Positions 13,967-20,718 of a stretch of DNA of 23,680 bases are shown here, one piece after another (positions within the stretch are counted from its first letter, which is position 1; each line of letters starts with the position of its first letter). The stretch spans positions 1-23,680 of the forward strand of contig ONPY01000031.1 in NCBI GenBank assembly GCA_900319835.1. The letters run 5' to 3'. Origin of the DNA: an uncultured Eubacteriales bacterium. Lineage in GTDB: Bacteria; Bacillota_A; Clostridia; Oscillospirales; Oscillospiraceae. The notes below the pieces were generated by a model that saw only the letters and a list, made by a program, of their open reading frames with translations, ran no database searches and was not told where the DNA came from. A program made the position numbers and the translations under genes.

Positions 13967-15463
13967 ATGATCAATTTTCTCAACTGGCTCGACGGCGTTC
14001 TCTGGGGCCTGCCCCTGATCGTCCTGATGGTGGTCACCGGACTGTACTTCACTGTTCGCTCCGGTTTCTTCCAGTTCCGCTACTTCGGCCGCATCTGGCG
14101 GCACACGGTCGGCACCCTGTTCCACCGGAATGCGGATGCTGACAATCTCGACCGCGAGGGCATGTTGACCCCGTTCCAGGCCATCGCTACCGCCGTCGGC
14201 GGTACGGTCGGCTTCGGCAACATCGCAGGCGTGGCCACGGCCGTGGCGGCCGGCGGCCCCGGTGCTGTGTTCTGGATGTGGGCCACGGCCTGCCTCGGTA
14301 TGATCCTCAAGCAGGTTGAGGTCACGCTGGGCCTCTACTACCGCCGCCACAAGGAAAACGGCGACACCTACGGCGGACCCACCTACTACATGGAGCTGGG
14401 CCTGGGCGAGAAGCGGCACTGGGGCAAGCTGTGGCTGATCCCCGGCATCATCTTTGCCATCGGCATCTTCTCCACCTTCTTCGTGACCTCTTCCACGCTG
14501 ACAGCTTCCCAGGTGGTGGCGGGCGCCCTGAACCTCGGCGATGTGCATCTGGGCGGGCTGACTGTCGAGGGCATCATCCTGGTCGGTGTCGCGGTGACGA
14601 TCCTGACTTACCTCATCACCAGCGGCGGCACCCGCGGTGTTGCCAATGTCTTCACGAAGCTCGTCCCCATCATGAGTGTGGTTTACATCGTCATGGGCAT
14701 CGTGATGATTCTGGTGAACATCACCCGCGTCCCCGCGGCCATCGGCTCCATCTTTGTCAACGCTTTCACCGGCACCGCGGCTATCGGCGGTTTTGCCGGC
14801 TGCGCGGTCAGCCAGATGGTCCGCGTCGGCATGGCCCGCGCCGTGTACTCCAACGAAGCCGGCTGGGGCACCTCGCCCATGATCCACTCCTCCGCCAAGA
14901 CCATTCACCCCGTGGAGCAGGGTCTCTGGGGCTCCTTCGAGGTCTTCTTTGACACCTTCGTGATCTGCTCCATCACCGCGCTCTCCGTCATCCTCAGCGG
15001 CGCCTGGACCGACGGCAGCACCGGCGGCACCCTGGCCCTGACTTCCTTTGCCCAGGGCTTCGGCCAGATCGGAGCGTACCTGCTGGCCATCGTGATGATC
15101 ATTTTCACCGTGACCACCTCCGGCGGCTGGTTCACCTATTATCTCGCGATCCTCGAGCATCTCGGCATGGACGAGACGCGCTGGAAGAAGATCCTGATGA
15201 AGGTCTTCTACGCCTGCCGCGCCCTGCCCGGACTGCTCTGGACCATCTACCTGGTCAAGACCAACAACCAGGGCTTCATCTGGACCGTGGTGGACATCAC
15301 CTCCGCCATCCCCACCTTTGTCAACGTGGCCGTCATACTGATCCTCTCCGGCGATTACTTCCGCCTGCTTCGAGACTACAAGGCCCGCTACATGGGCCTG
15401 GGCCAGGCGGACGAGAATACAGAGCTCTTCTATGAGGATGAGGTCGAGACGGCGGTATTATGA
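13967..15463 (+). CDS. Sodium:amino-acid symporter, AGCS family, under lysine riboswitch control
   Basis: A 498-residue membrane protein with about ten or more hydrophobic helices. AGCS (alanine/glycine:cation symporter) features are clear: GFGNIAGVATA followed by GGPGAVFWMW (about 82-106), and YSNEAGWGTSPMIHSSAKTIHPVEQG in the second half. Known members import alanine or glycine with Na+. The second-half motif differs from the usual NEAGMGSAP...HAAAKT..P form, which hints at another substrate. A lysine riboswitch upstream makes lysine, a lysine derivative or a precursor the likely cargo (inference). Its TGA overlaps the ATG of the next gene (ATGA), so translation is coupled. Confidence 0.92.
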   Translation: MINFLNWLDGVLWGLPLIVLMVVTGLYFTVRSGFFQFRYFGRIWRHTVGTLFHRNADADNLDREGMLTPFQAIATAVGGTVGFGNIAGVATAVAAGGPGAVFWMWATACLGMILKQVEVTLGLYYRRHKENGDTYGGPTYYMELGLGEKRHWGKLWLIPGIIFAIGIFSTFFVTSSTLTASQVVAGALNLGDVHLGGLTVEGIILVGVAVTILTYLITSGGTRGVANVFTKLVPIMSVVYIVMGIVMILVNITRVPAAIGSIFVNAFTGTAAIGGFAGCAVSQMVRVGMARAVYSNEAGWGTSPMIHSSAKTIHPVEQGLWGSFEVFFDTFVICSITALSVILSGAWTDGSTGGTLALTSFAQGFGQIGAYLLAIVMIIFTVTTSGGWFTYYLAILEHLGMDETRWKKILMKVFYACRALPGLLWTIYLVKTNNQGFIWTVVDITSAIPTFVNVAVILILSGDYFRLLRDYKARYMGLGQADENTELFYEDEVETAVL

Positions 15464-17076
15464 GAAACATCTACTATAACGGTCGGGTCTATACCGGCCA
15501 GCTGCCTCTGTGCAGCGCCTTCGCGGTGGAGGACGGACGCTTTACCCTGGTCGGAGACGATGAGACCCTTCTCGCCTCCGCCCGGGAGGGCGACACGCTG
15601 ACCGATCTCTCCGGCCGCTTCGTCTGCGCCGGCTTCGACGATTCCCACATGCACCTGTTGAACTTCGGCCAGTCTCTGGCTGCGGCCCAGCTCGCCCCGC
15701 ACACGGGCAGTCTTGCGGACGTGCTGGACACGCTGCGGCGCTTCCTCGCGGCAAATCCGCCCCGGGAGGGCCAGTGGCTCACCGGCCGGGGCTGGAACCA
15801 GGACTACTTTGCCGATGTGGCCCGCATGCCGGACCGCCGGGATCTGGATGCTGTCTCCGCGGAAGTCCCTATCATGATCACCCGCGCCTGCGGCCACTGC
15901 TGTGTGGTCAACTCCCGCGTGCTGGCCCTGGCCGGCATCACAGCGGACACCCCCTCGCCCGAGGGCGGCAACATCGGCATGACCGACGGGCAGCCGGACG
16001 GCCGCCTCTACGACAACGCCATGGAGCTGCTGGAGGGCGTCCTGCCCCTGCCGGGCAAGGAGGAGCTCAAGCAGATGATCCGCCTGGCCTGCCAGAATTT
16101 GAACCGTTACGGCGTCACCAGCTCCCAGACCGACGACTACTGCGTCTTCCGCGCCATCCCCTTTGAGACCGTCAACGCGGCCTACCGGGAACTGGAGGAG
16201 AGCGGGGAGTTGACGGTACGTGTCTATGAGCAGTCAAACTTCACGGAGCTTGAGGAACTGCGGCGCTTTGTGGAGGCCGGGAATGTGACCGGTGCCGGCA
16301 CGGAGCTGTTTCGCATCGGCCCGCTGAAGATGCTGGGCGACGGGGCCCTCGGCAGCCGTACCGCGCATCTGAGCAGCCCATACCCCGGCACGGAGGACTG
16401 CGGCTTCAACCTCTTCTCCGACGAGCACATGAACGCCATGGTCTCCTATGCCCACCGCCACGGGATGCAGGTGGCCATCCACGCCATCGGCGACGCCTGT
16501 CTGGACCAGGTCCTCAACGCGGTGGAGCAGGCCCTGCGGGAAGAGCCCCGGGAAGACCACCGCCACGGTGTGGTCCACTGCCAGGCCTCCCGCCCCGACC
16601 AGCTGGAGCGCATCGCCCAGCTGAACATGCATGTCTATGCCCAGTCCATTTTTCTCGACTATGACAACCACATCGTCCACAAGGTTCTGACCCCGGAGCT
16701 TGCCGCCAGCAGCTACAGCTGGAAAACCTTGATGCAAAAGGGCGTCTCTGTCTCTAACGGCTCCGACTGTCCGGTGGAGCTGCCGGACGTGATGGAGGGC
16801 ATCCAGTGCGCCGTGACCCGCCGCTCGCTGGACGGCACGGGGCCCTACCTGCCCGGGGAGGCCTTCACGGTGCAGGAGGCCCTGGACAGCTTCACCATCC
16901 GCAGCGCGGAGGGCAGCTTTGAGGAAAACAGCAAGGGCCGCATCGCGGCCGGGTACCTGGCGGACTTCGTGGTCCTGGGCGCTGATCCCTTCGAGACGGA
17001 GCCCACGGCCATTCATGAGATCCCCGTTCTCGCCACATACCTGGGCGGCAGCTGCGTCTACAGCGCGGAGGCTTAA
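15460..17076 (+). CDS. YtcJ-like amidohydrolase
   Basis: A 538-residue enzyme of the YtcJ branch of the amidohydrolase superfamily. The N-terminal region (IYYNGRVYTG) is followed by the metal-binding SHMH (H63, H65) and a barrel with typical YtcJ landmarks: WLTGRGWNQD, RACGHCCVVNS, GPLKMLGDGALGSRTAHL, AIHAIGD (H341), VVHCQAS (H373) and SNGSDCPVE (D436). The C-terminus returns to the beta-domain (GRIAAGYLADFVVLGADPF). YtcJ proteins are mostly uncharacterised; relatives act on N-formyl or N-acyl amines or other amides. Sitting between a riboswitch-controlled symporter and an acetyltransferase, it may cleave an N-acyl or peptide-like lysine compound taken up by the symporter (inference). Confidence 0.9.
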   Translation: MRNIYYNGRVYTGQLPLCSAFAVEDGRFTLVGDDETLLASAREGDTLTDLSGRFVCAGFDDSHMHLLNFGQSLAAAQLAPHTGSLADVLDTLRRFLAANPPREGQWLTGRGWNQDYFADVARMPDRRDLDAVSAEVPIMITRACGHCCVVNSRVLALAGITADTPSPEGGNIGMTDGQPDGRLYDNAMELLEGVLPLPGKEELKQMIRLACQNLNRYGVTSSQTDDYCVFRAIPFETVNAAYRELEESGELTVRVYEQSNFTELEELRRFVEAGNVTGAGTELFRIGPLKMLGDGALGSRTAHLSSPYPGTEDCGFNLFSDEHMNAMVSYAHRHGMQVAIHAIGDACLDQVLNAVEQALREEPREDHRHGVVHCQASRPDQLERIAQLNMHVYAQSIFLDYDNHIVHKVLTPELAASSYSWKTLMQKGVSVSNGSDCPVELPDVMEGIQCAVTRRSLDGTGPYLPGEAFTVQEALDSFTIRSAEGSFEENSKGRIAAGYLADFVVLGADPFETEPTAIHEIPVLATYLGGSCVYSAEA

Positions 17077-17078
17077 CC

Positions 17079-17555
17079 ATGGCAGCGCTCTCGTTTCGCT
17101 TTGCCATCCGGGAGGACACCCCCTTGATCCTCTCCTTCATCCGCGCGCTGGCGGAATACGAACAGATGGCCGACCAGGTCGTCGCCACCGAGGAGCTTTT
17201 GGTCGAGCAGCTCTTTGATCGCGGCAACGCTGAGGTGCTCTTCGCCCTGAAGGACGGGCAGGAGGTGGGCTTTGCCCTCTTCTTTCACAACTTCTCCACC
17301 TTCCTGGGCCGTGCGGGGCTGTATCTGGAGGACCTTTACGTCCTGCCGGAGCACCGGGGCAAGGGCTGCGGAAAGGCCCTGCTGCGTCAGCTTGCCCGCA
17401 TTGCAAAGGAGCGCGGCTGCGGCCGGATGGAGTGGTGGTGTCTCGATTGGAACCAGCCCAGCATCGACTTCTACCTCGCCCTGGGCGCCGAGGCTATGCG
17501 CGACTGGACGGTCTACCGGCTCAGCGGCGTAACGCTGGAAGCTCTGGGGGAGTAG
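17079..17555 (+). CDS. GNAT N-acetyltransferase, SSAT (diamine/thialysine) type
   Basis: A 158-residue acetyl-CoA-dependent N-acetyltransferase. The acetyl-CoA loop is RGKGCG (R93 to G98), preceded by YLEDLYVLPEH, a strand-helix pattern seen in spermidine/spermine N1-acetyltransferase and SSAT2-like thialysine N-epsilon-acetyltransferases. Other shared traits are ALAEYEQMADQVVATEE near the N-terminus, FFHNFSTFLGRAGLYLEDL, and WWCLDWNQPSIDFYLALGA. Substrates in this group are the terminal amines of polyamines, diamines or lysine analogues. The gene begins two bases after the amidohydrolase stop with GGAGG just before, so it is the third gene of the riboswitch operon. That supports a lysine-like or cadaverine-like substrate (inference). 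Confidence 0.9.
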   Translation: MAALSFRFAIREDTPLILSFIRALAEYEQMADQVVATEELLVEQLFDRGNAEVLFALKDGQEVGFALFFHNFSTFLGRAGLYLEDLYVLPEHRGKGCGKALLRQLARIAKERGCGRMEWWCLDWNQPSIDFYLALGAEAMRDWTVYRLSGVTLEALGE

Positions 17556-17569
17556 CAGCATCCCTCTCA

Positions 17570-17604
17570 AACGTCCCGGCGCCAAAGGCGCCGGGACGTT
17601 CTTT
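17570..17604 (+). terminator. Intrinsic terminator of the riboswitch operon
   Basis: A 14-bp perfect stem (17570-17583 with 17587-17600) has an AAA loop and is followed by CTTT. It ends the three-gene operon 14 bases after the acetyltransferase stop. Confidence 0.88.
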
Positions 17605-17612
17605 CCGCCTGC

Positions 17613-17632
17613 ATATTGAAAAATTTCGATAT
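17613..17632. promoter_or_regulatory. Candidate ArsR/SmtB-type operator
   Basis: The dyad ATAT-N-GAAA-AA-TTTC-N-ATAT has the A/T-rich form of ArsR/SmtB operators. It overlaps the -35 box and spacer of the promoter at 17616-17644. Confidence 0.65.
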
Positions 17633-17644
17633 TGAGCTTATACT
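17616..17644 (+). promoter_or_regulatory. Promoter of the arsR-GTPase-radical SAM operon
   Basis: TTGAAA at 17616-17621 and TATACT at 17639-17644 are 17 bases apart, 32 bases before the arsR ATG. Confidence 0.82.
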
Positions 17645-17676
17645 GTCCCTGAAAGAACTCTTTGGGGAGGGATTGG

Positions 17677-18057
17677 ATGAACAAAGACTATCTGCGCGTG
17701 TTCCGGGCCTTTTCGGACGAGCGCCGGCTGCGGGTGCTGGAGCTGCTGTGTCAGGGTGAACAGTGCGCCTGCGTGCTGCTGCAGGAACTGGAGATCTCCC
17801 AGCCCACACTTTCCTACCACATGAAGATCCTCTGCCGGTCCGGCATCGTGAAGGAGCGCCCCGTCGGCCCCTGGAAGTACTATTCCATCGACGCCGAGGG
17901 CTGCGCCTACGCCCAGAAGCTGCTGCAGGCGCTGAGCTTCGGCGGGGAAAAAGTGGAGATCCGCCTCATCCGTGCGCTTGGGCGCCTGTCCCGCGCGCCC
18001 AAGGACACGGAAAAGAGCGGCGGCCCTTTTGCCTGCTCCTGCCGTTGCGTCTGCTGA
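17677..18057 (+). CDS. ArsR/SmtB family metalloregulator with Cys-rich tail
   Basis: A 126-residue repressor that binds an operator DNA and leaves when a metal or metalloid binds. The winged helix is clear: FSDERRLRVLELL, then EQCACVLLQELEISQPTLSYHMKILCRSGIV, and the wing GPWKYYSI. C30 and C32 match the CxC sensor of ArsR-type proteins; C53 is a third candidate ligand. The tail ends CSCRCVC (C120, C122, C124, C126), an unusual extra soft-metal site. The start at 17677 has GGGGAGG 6 bases upstream; a TTG at 17662 in frame is less likely. It sits directly behind its likely operator and 32 bases before a GTPase gene, so it probably represses this operon. Confidence 0.92.
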   Translation: MNKDYLRVFRAFSDERRLRVLELLCQGEQCACVLLQELEISQPTLSYHMKILCRSGIVKERPVGPWKYYSIDAEGCAYAQKLLQALSFGGEKVEIRLIRALGRLSRAPKDTEKSGGPFACSCRCVC

Positions 18058-18089
18058 AAAATGTGTTATCATAGAAAGGAAGCGTCCCC

Positions 18090-19151
18090 ATGAAAAAGTT
18101 TGCCGTGTTCAGCGGTTTTCTCGGCTCCGGGAAAACCACCGCCATGATGGCCCTGACCAAGTACCACAGCGCGCACCGGGGCAAGGCCGCCATGATCTCC
18201 AACGACCTGGGCCACGGGGTGAACCTGGCGGACAACCGCCTGGCCAGGCTCTGCGGCTGCAACGCCTCCGAGATGACGGAGGAGTGTATCTGCTACCAGA
18301 ACGAGAACCTGGCCGACCGGCTCAACGTCTGCTATGACGACGGCTGCGAGCTGGTAATCTCTGATATTCCCGGCTTTGGTGTGGGCGCGCTCGAGCACGT
18401 CTACCACGGGCTGACGGAGAAATTCCCCGGGCAGTTCGATCTGGCCCCCTTCACCGTGCTGGTGGAGCCGAAGACTGTGGAAATTCTCCGCAGCGGCGGG
18501 GGCGGAGACCTGCGCTACCTCTACGACACGCAGCTGGTGGAGGCGGACCTGATCGTGCTCAACAAGTGCGACCTTCTGACGCCCGAGCGGCGGGACGCGG
18601 ATCTCGCCTGGCTCAGGGAGCACTACCCGCTCGCCGAGACGATCGCCATCAGCGCTCTGAAGGAGGAGGGGCTGGAGGCGCTGTCCCGGGCGCTGGCCGA
18701 GGGCAAAGCCTCCATGCGCAGACCCGACATCGGCTACGGCGGCGAGGCCTTTGTGGCCGCCATGTCCCACATGAGTGAGTACTATCTCCAGTACCACGCG
18801 GTGGTCTGCTGCAACGACTTTGACGGCAATGCCTACCTCATGGACATGGCCGAGGCCGTGCAGACCGGCGTCAGGGAGGCGGGCCATGAGATCCCGCACC
18901 TCAAGCTGCTGGCCTGGGAGCCGGAGGGGGACTTCGGCAAGGTCGATCTGCTGGGCACCGGCCGCGAGATCGAGGTGGTACACCGCTTCACGAAACCCTG
19001 CACGGAGCTGGCCGTGATCCTCAACGCCAGCGCCGACTGCCCCGCCGATGCGCTGGAAGCGCTGATCACCGGCGCGGCCAGGGCCGTCTCGGAGCGCTAC
19101 CAGCTGGAATTGATGATCTTCAAACAGGAATGCTTTGGAATGGGTGAGTAA
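18090..19151 (+). CDS. G3E (CobW/COG0523-like) GTPase
   Basis: A 353-residue P-loop GTPase. Walker A is GFLGSGKTT (9-17), Walker B region DIPGF (92-96), G4 NKCD (158-161) and then SALKEEG. G3E GTPases load or carry metals or cofactors to client proteins, often marked by a CxCC motif between Walker A and B. Here that place holds C55-G-C57 and C66-I-C68-Y, in the setting EECICYQNENL: two CxC pairs but not the full CxCC. The C-terminal third is rich in His, Cys and acidic residues. Its partners in the operon, an ArsR regulator and a radical SAM protein 2 bases downstream, suggest it prepares a metal or cofactor for the radical SAM enzyme or its client. Which metal is unknown. Confidence 0.9.
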   Translation: MKKFAVFSGFLGSGKTTAMMALTKYHSAHRGKAAMISNDLGHGVNLADNRLARLCGCNASEMTEECICYQNENLADRLNVCYDDGCELVISDIPGFGVGALEHVYHGLTEKFPGQFDLAPFTVLVEPKTVEILRSGGGGDLRYLYDTQLVEADLIVLNKCDLLTPERRDADLAWLREHYPLAETIAISALKEEGLEALSRALAEGKASMRRPDIGYGGEAFVAAMSHMSEYYLQYHAVVCCNDFDGNAYLMDMAEAVQTGVREAGHEIPHLKLLAWEPEGDFGKVDLLGTGREIEVVHRFTKPCTELAVILNASADCPADALEALITGAARAVSERYQLELMIFKQECFGMGE

Positions 19152-19153
19152 AC

Positions 19154-20437
19154 ATGTCTCAGCTCCTGCGCAAAACCCGCTCGGTCTGCCCGATCTGTCT
19201 GAAAAACCTGCCCGCGGAATTGACGCGCCGGGAGGACGGGGTCATACTGCTGGAAAAAACCTGCCCGCAGCACGGGGATTTCTCCGTGCCTGTCTGGCAG
19301 GGCCGGGTGGATTTTGACAGCTGGCTGCTGGGCACCGAAGCGCTCCCGAGTGACGCCGCCCTGCACTGCCCGGACAATTGCGGCATCTGCCCAGAACATG
19401 AGATCGGCACCTGCTGCGCGCTGCTGGAGGTCACCTCGCGCTGCAATCTCCGCTGCCGCTACTGCTTTGCCAATGGCGGCACAACGGAGCAGGACCCCTC
19501 TCAGGAGACGCTGAAGACCGCCATCCGGGAGATTGCCGAAACGTGCGGCGGGCCGCTGCTCCAGTTTTCCGGCGGGGAGCCGACGCTGCGGGACGATCTG
19601 CCGGAGCTGGTTCGCTTTGCCAAAGAGGCCAGCTGCAGCTACACCCAGGTCAACACCAACGGCATCCGCCTGGCGCAGGACCCGGCCTACGCAAAGCGCC
19701 TCAAGGAGGCGGGGCTCGACATCGTGTTCCTCCAATTTGACGGGACCAGGAATGAAATCTATGAGACGCTGCGCGGCGTGCCGCTGCTGGAAACCAAGCT
19801 GGAAGCCATCCGCGTCTGCAGCGAGCTGCGCATCGGCGTCACCCTGGTGCCGACTGTGGTCAAGGGCGTCAACGACGATGATCTGGGCCGGCTTGTCGCC
19901 CTCGCGGCGTCCCTGGCCCCGGGGGTCCGCGGCGTCCACTTCCAGCCGGTGTCCTTCTTCGGACGCTACCCCGGCACGCCGGGGGCGGAGGACCGCTACA
20001 CCCTGGATATGCTGATGGCGGACATCAGCGACCAGGCGGGCATCCCCATCGAGAGCTTCATGCCCTCCCGCTGCGACCACCCGCTCTGCGGCTTCCACGC
20101 GAGCTTTCTCATCGAGCCGGAGGGTGCGCTGCGGCCGCTGTCCTCCATCACCCACTCCTCCCACAGCCGGGGCTGCGCGCGGGACAACCGGGAATATGTG
20201 GCCCGGCACTGGCGGCGCGCGCCGGAGGAGACCCCGCCGTCCGCCGATTTTTCAAAGGAGATGGACTTTGACACCTTCCTCTACCGCCTGCGGCACAACA
20301 GCCTGACGCTCTCGGCCATGGCCTTTCAGGATGCCATGAACCTGAACCTGGAGCGCCTGCACCGCTGCAGCCTGCACGTCTACGATAAGGGGAAGATCAA
20401 GCCCTTCTGCGCCAAATACCTCTCCGCCTGGGAGTGA
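19154..20437 (+). CDS. Radical SAM protein, MJ0619/Tes-like with N-terminal zinc-ribbon-like domain
   Basis: A 427-residue enzyme that should cleave S-adenosylmethionine with a [4Fe-4S] cluster. The CX3CX2C triad is C97, C101, C104 in EVTSRCNLRCRYCFAN. The first ~90 residues have CPIC (C12, C15), then KTCPQHG (C37, H40), and HCPDNCGICPEHE before ALLEV. That pattern fits the Cys-rich MJ0619/Tes class of radical SAM enzymes, known for pterin methylation or tetraether-lipid coupling. The SAM region continues with LQFSGGEPTLRDDL. The C-terminus ends RCSLHVYDKGKIKPFCAKYL. Here the gene follows an ArsR regulator and a G3E GTPase, so it may have a metal-linked function. The family call is firm; the product is unknown. 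Confidence 0.88.
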   Translation: MSQLLRKTRSVCPICLKNLPAELTRREDGVILLEKTCPQHGDFSVPVWQGRVDFDSWLLGTEALPSDAALHCPDNCGICPEHEIGTCCALLEVTSRCNLRCRYCFANGGTTEQDPSQETLKTAIREIAETCGGPLLQFSGGEPTLRDDLPELVRFAKEASCSYTQVNTNGIRLAQDPAYAKRLKEAGLDIVFLQFDGTRNEIYETLRGVPLLETKLEAIRVCSELRIGVTLVPTVVKGVNDDDLGRLVALAASLAPGVRGVHFQPVSFFGRYPGTPGAEDRYTLDMLMADISDQAGIPIESFMPSRCDHPLCGFHASFLIEPEGALRPLSSITHSSHSRGCARDNREYVARHWRRAPEETPPSADFSKEMDFDTFLYRLRHNSLTLSAMAFQDAMNLNLERLHRCSLHVYDKGKIKPFCAKYLSAWE

Positions 20438-20453
20438 ACCGGCGGACAAAAAG

Positions 20454-20489
20454 GAGCCCGGAAGCATCCGAGAGATGCTTTCGGGCTTC
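20454..20489. terminator. Hairpin after the radical SAM gene
   Basis: GAGCCCGGAAGCATC pairs imperfectly with 20474-20489 (GATGC, TTTCGGGCTTC). The A-run just before it gives a T-tract only on the minus strand, so it is a better terminator in that direction. Confidence 0.5.
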
Positions 20490-20511
20490 AAGGTGTCGAC
20501 AAAGTCCTTCC

Positions 20512-20643
20512 TGTCATCCTGAGCGGAGGCGCAGCCGGAGTCGAAGGATCTCAAGCGTTGAAGCCTGCACGGTGGACGACGTTTGAGATTTCTCCCTAAA
20601 GGACTAGGCGCTTCGCGCCGTCGCGACTCCGCTCGAAATGACA
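20512..20643. repeat. MITE-like intergenic inverted-repeat element
   Basis: The left end TGTCATCCTGAGCGGAG and right end (reverse complement TGTCATTTCGAGCGGAG) are imperfect inverted repeats, extended inside by CGAAGGATCTCAA and its counterpart GAAATCTCAA. The ends are separated by a 132-base body with no ORF. Elements with these ends are widely scattered in bacterial genomes, to my recollection. It fills most of the 281-base spacer 20438-20718. Confidence 0.75.
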
Positions 20644-20670
20644 GGCGGTTGAGACTTGCCCGCAGTCAAA

Positions 20671-20703
20671 TACCCGGAAGCAGTTCAAGACTGCTTCCGG
20701 GTA
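20671..20703. terminator. Bidirectional terminator before the flavoprotein gene
   Basis: A 14-bp perfect stem (TACCCGGAAGCAGT 20671-20684 with 20690-20703) has a TCAAG loop. It ends 15 bases short of the minus-strand gene's stop codon, so it should serve as that gene's terminator. Confidence 0.8.
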
Positions 20704-20718
20704 TCTTTGCGTCTGGGA

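Noticed and set aside
9269..15160. Minus-strand frames opposite the DASS-like transporter (9269-10669) and AGCS symporter (13853-15160)
   Set aside because: Gly/Asp/His-rich antisense translations typical of shadows; one also runs through the riboswitch.
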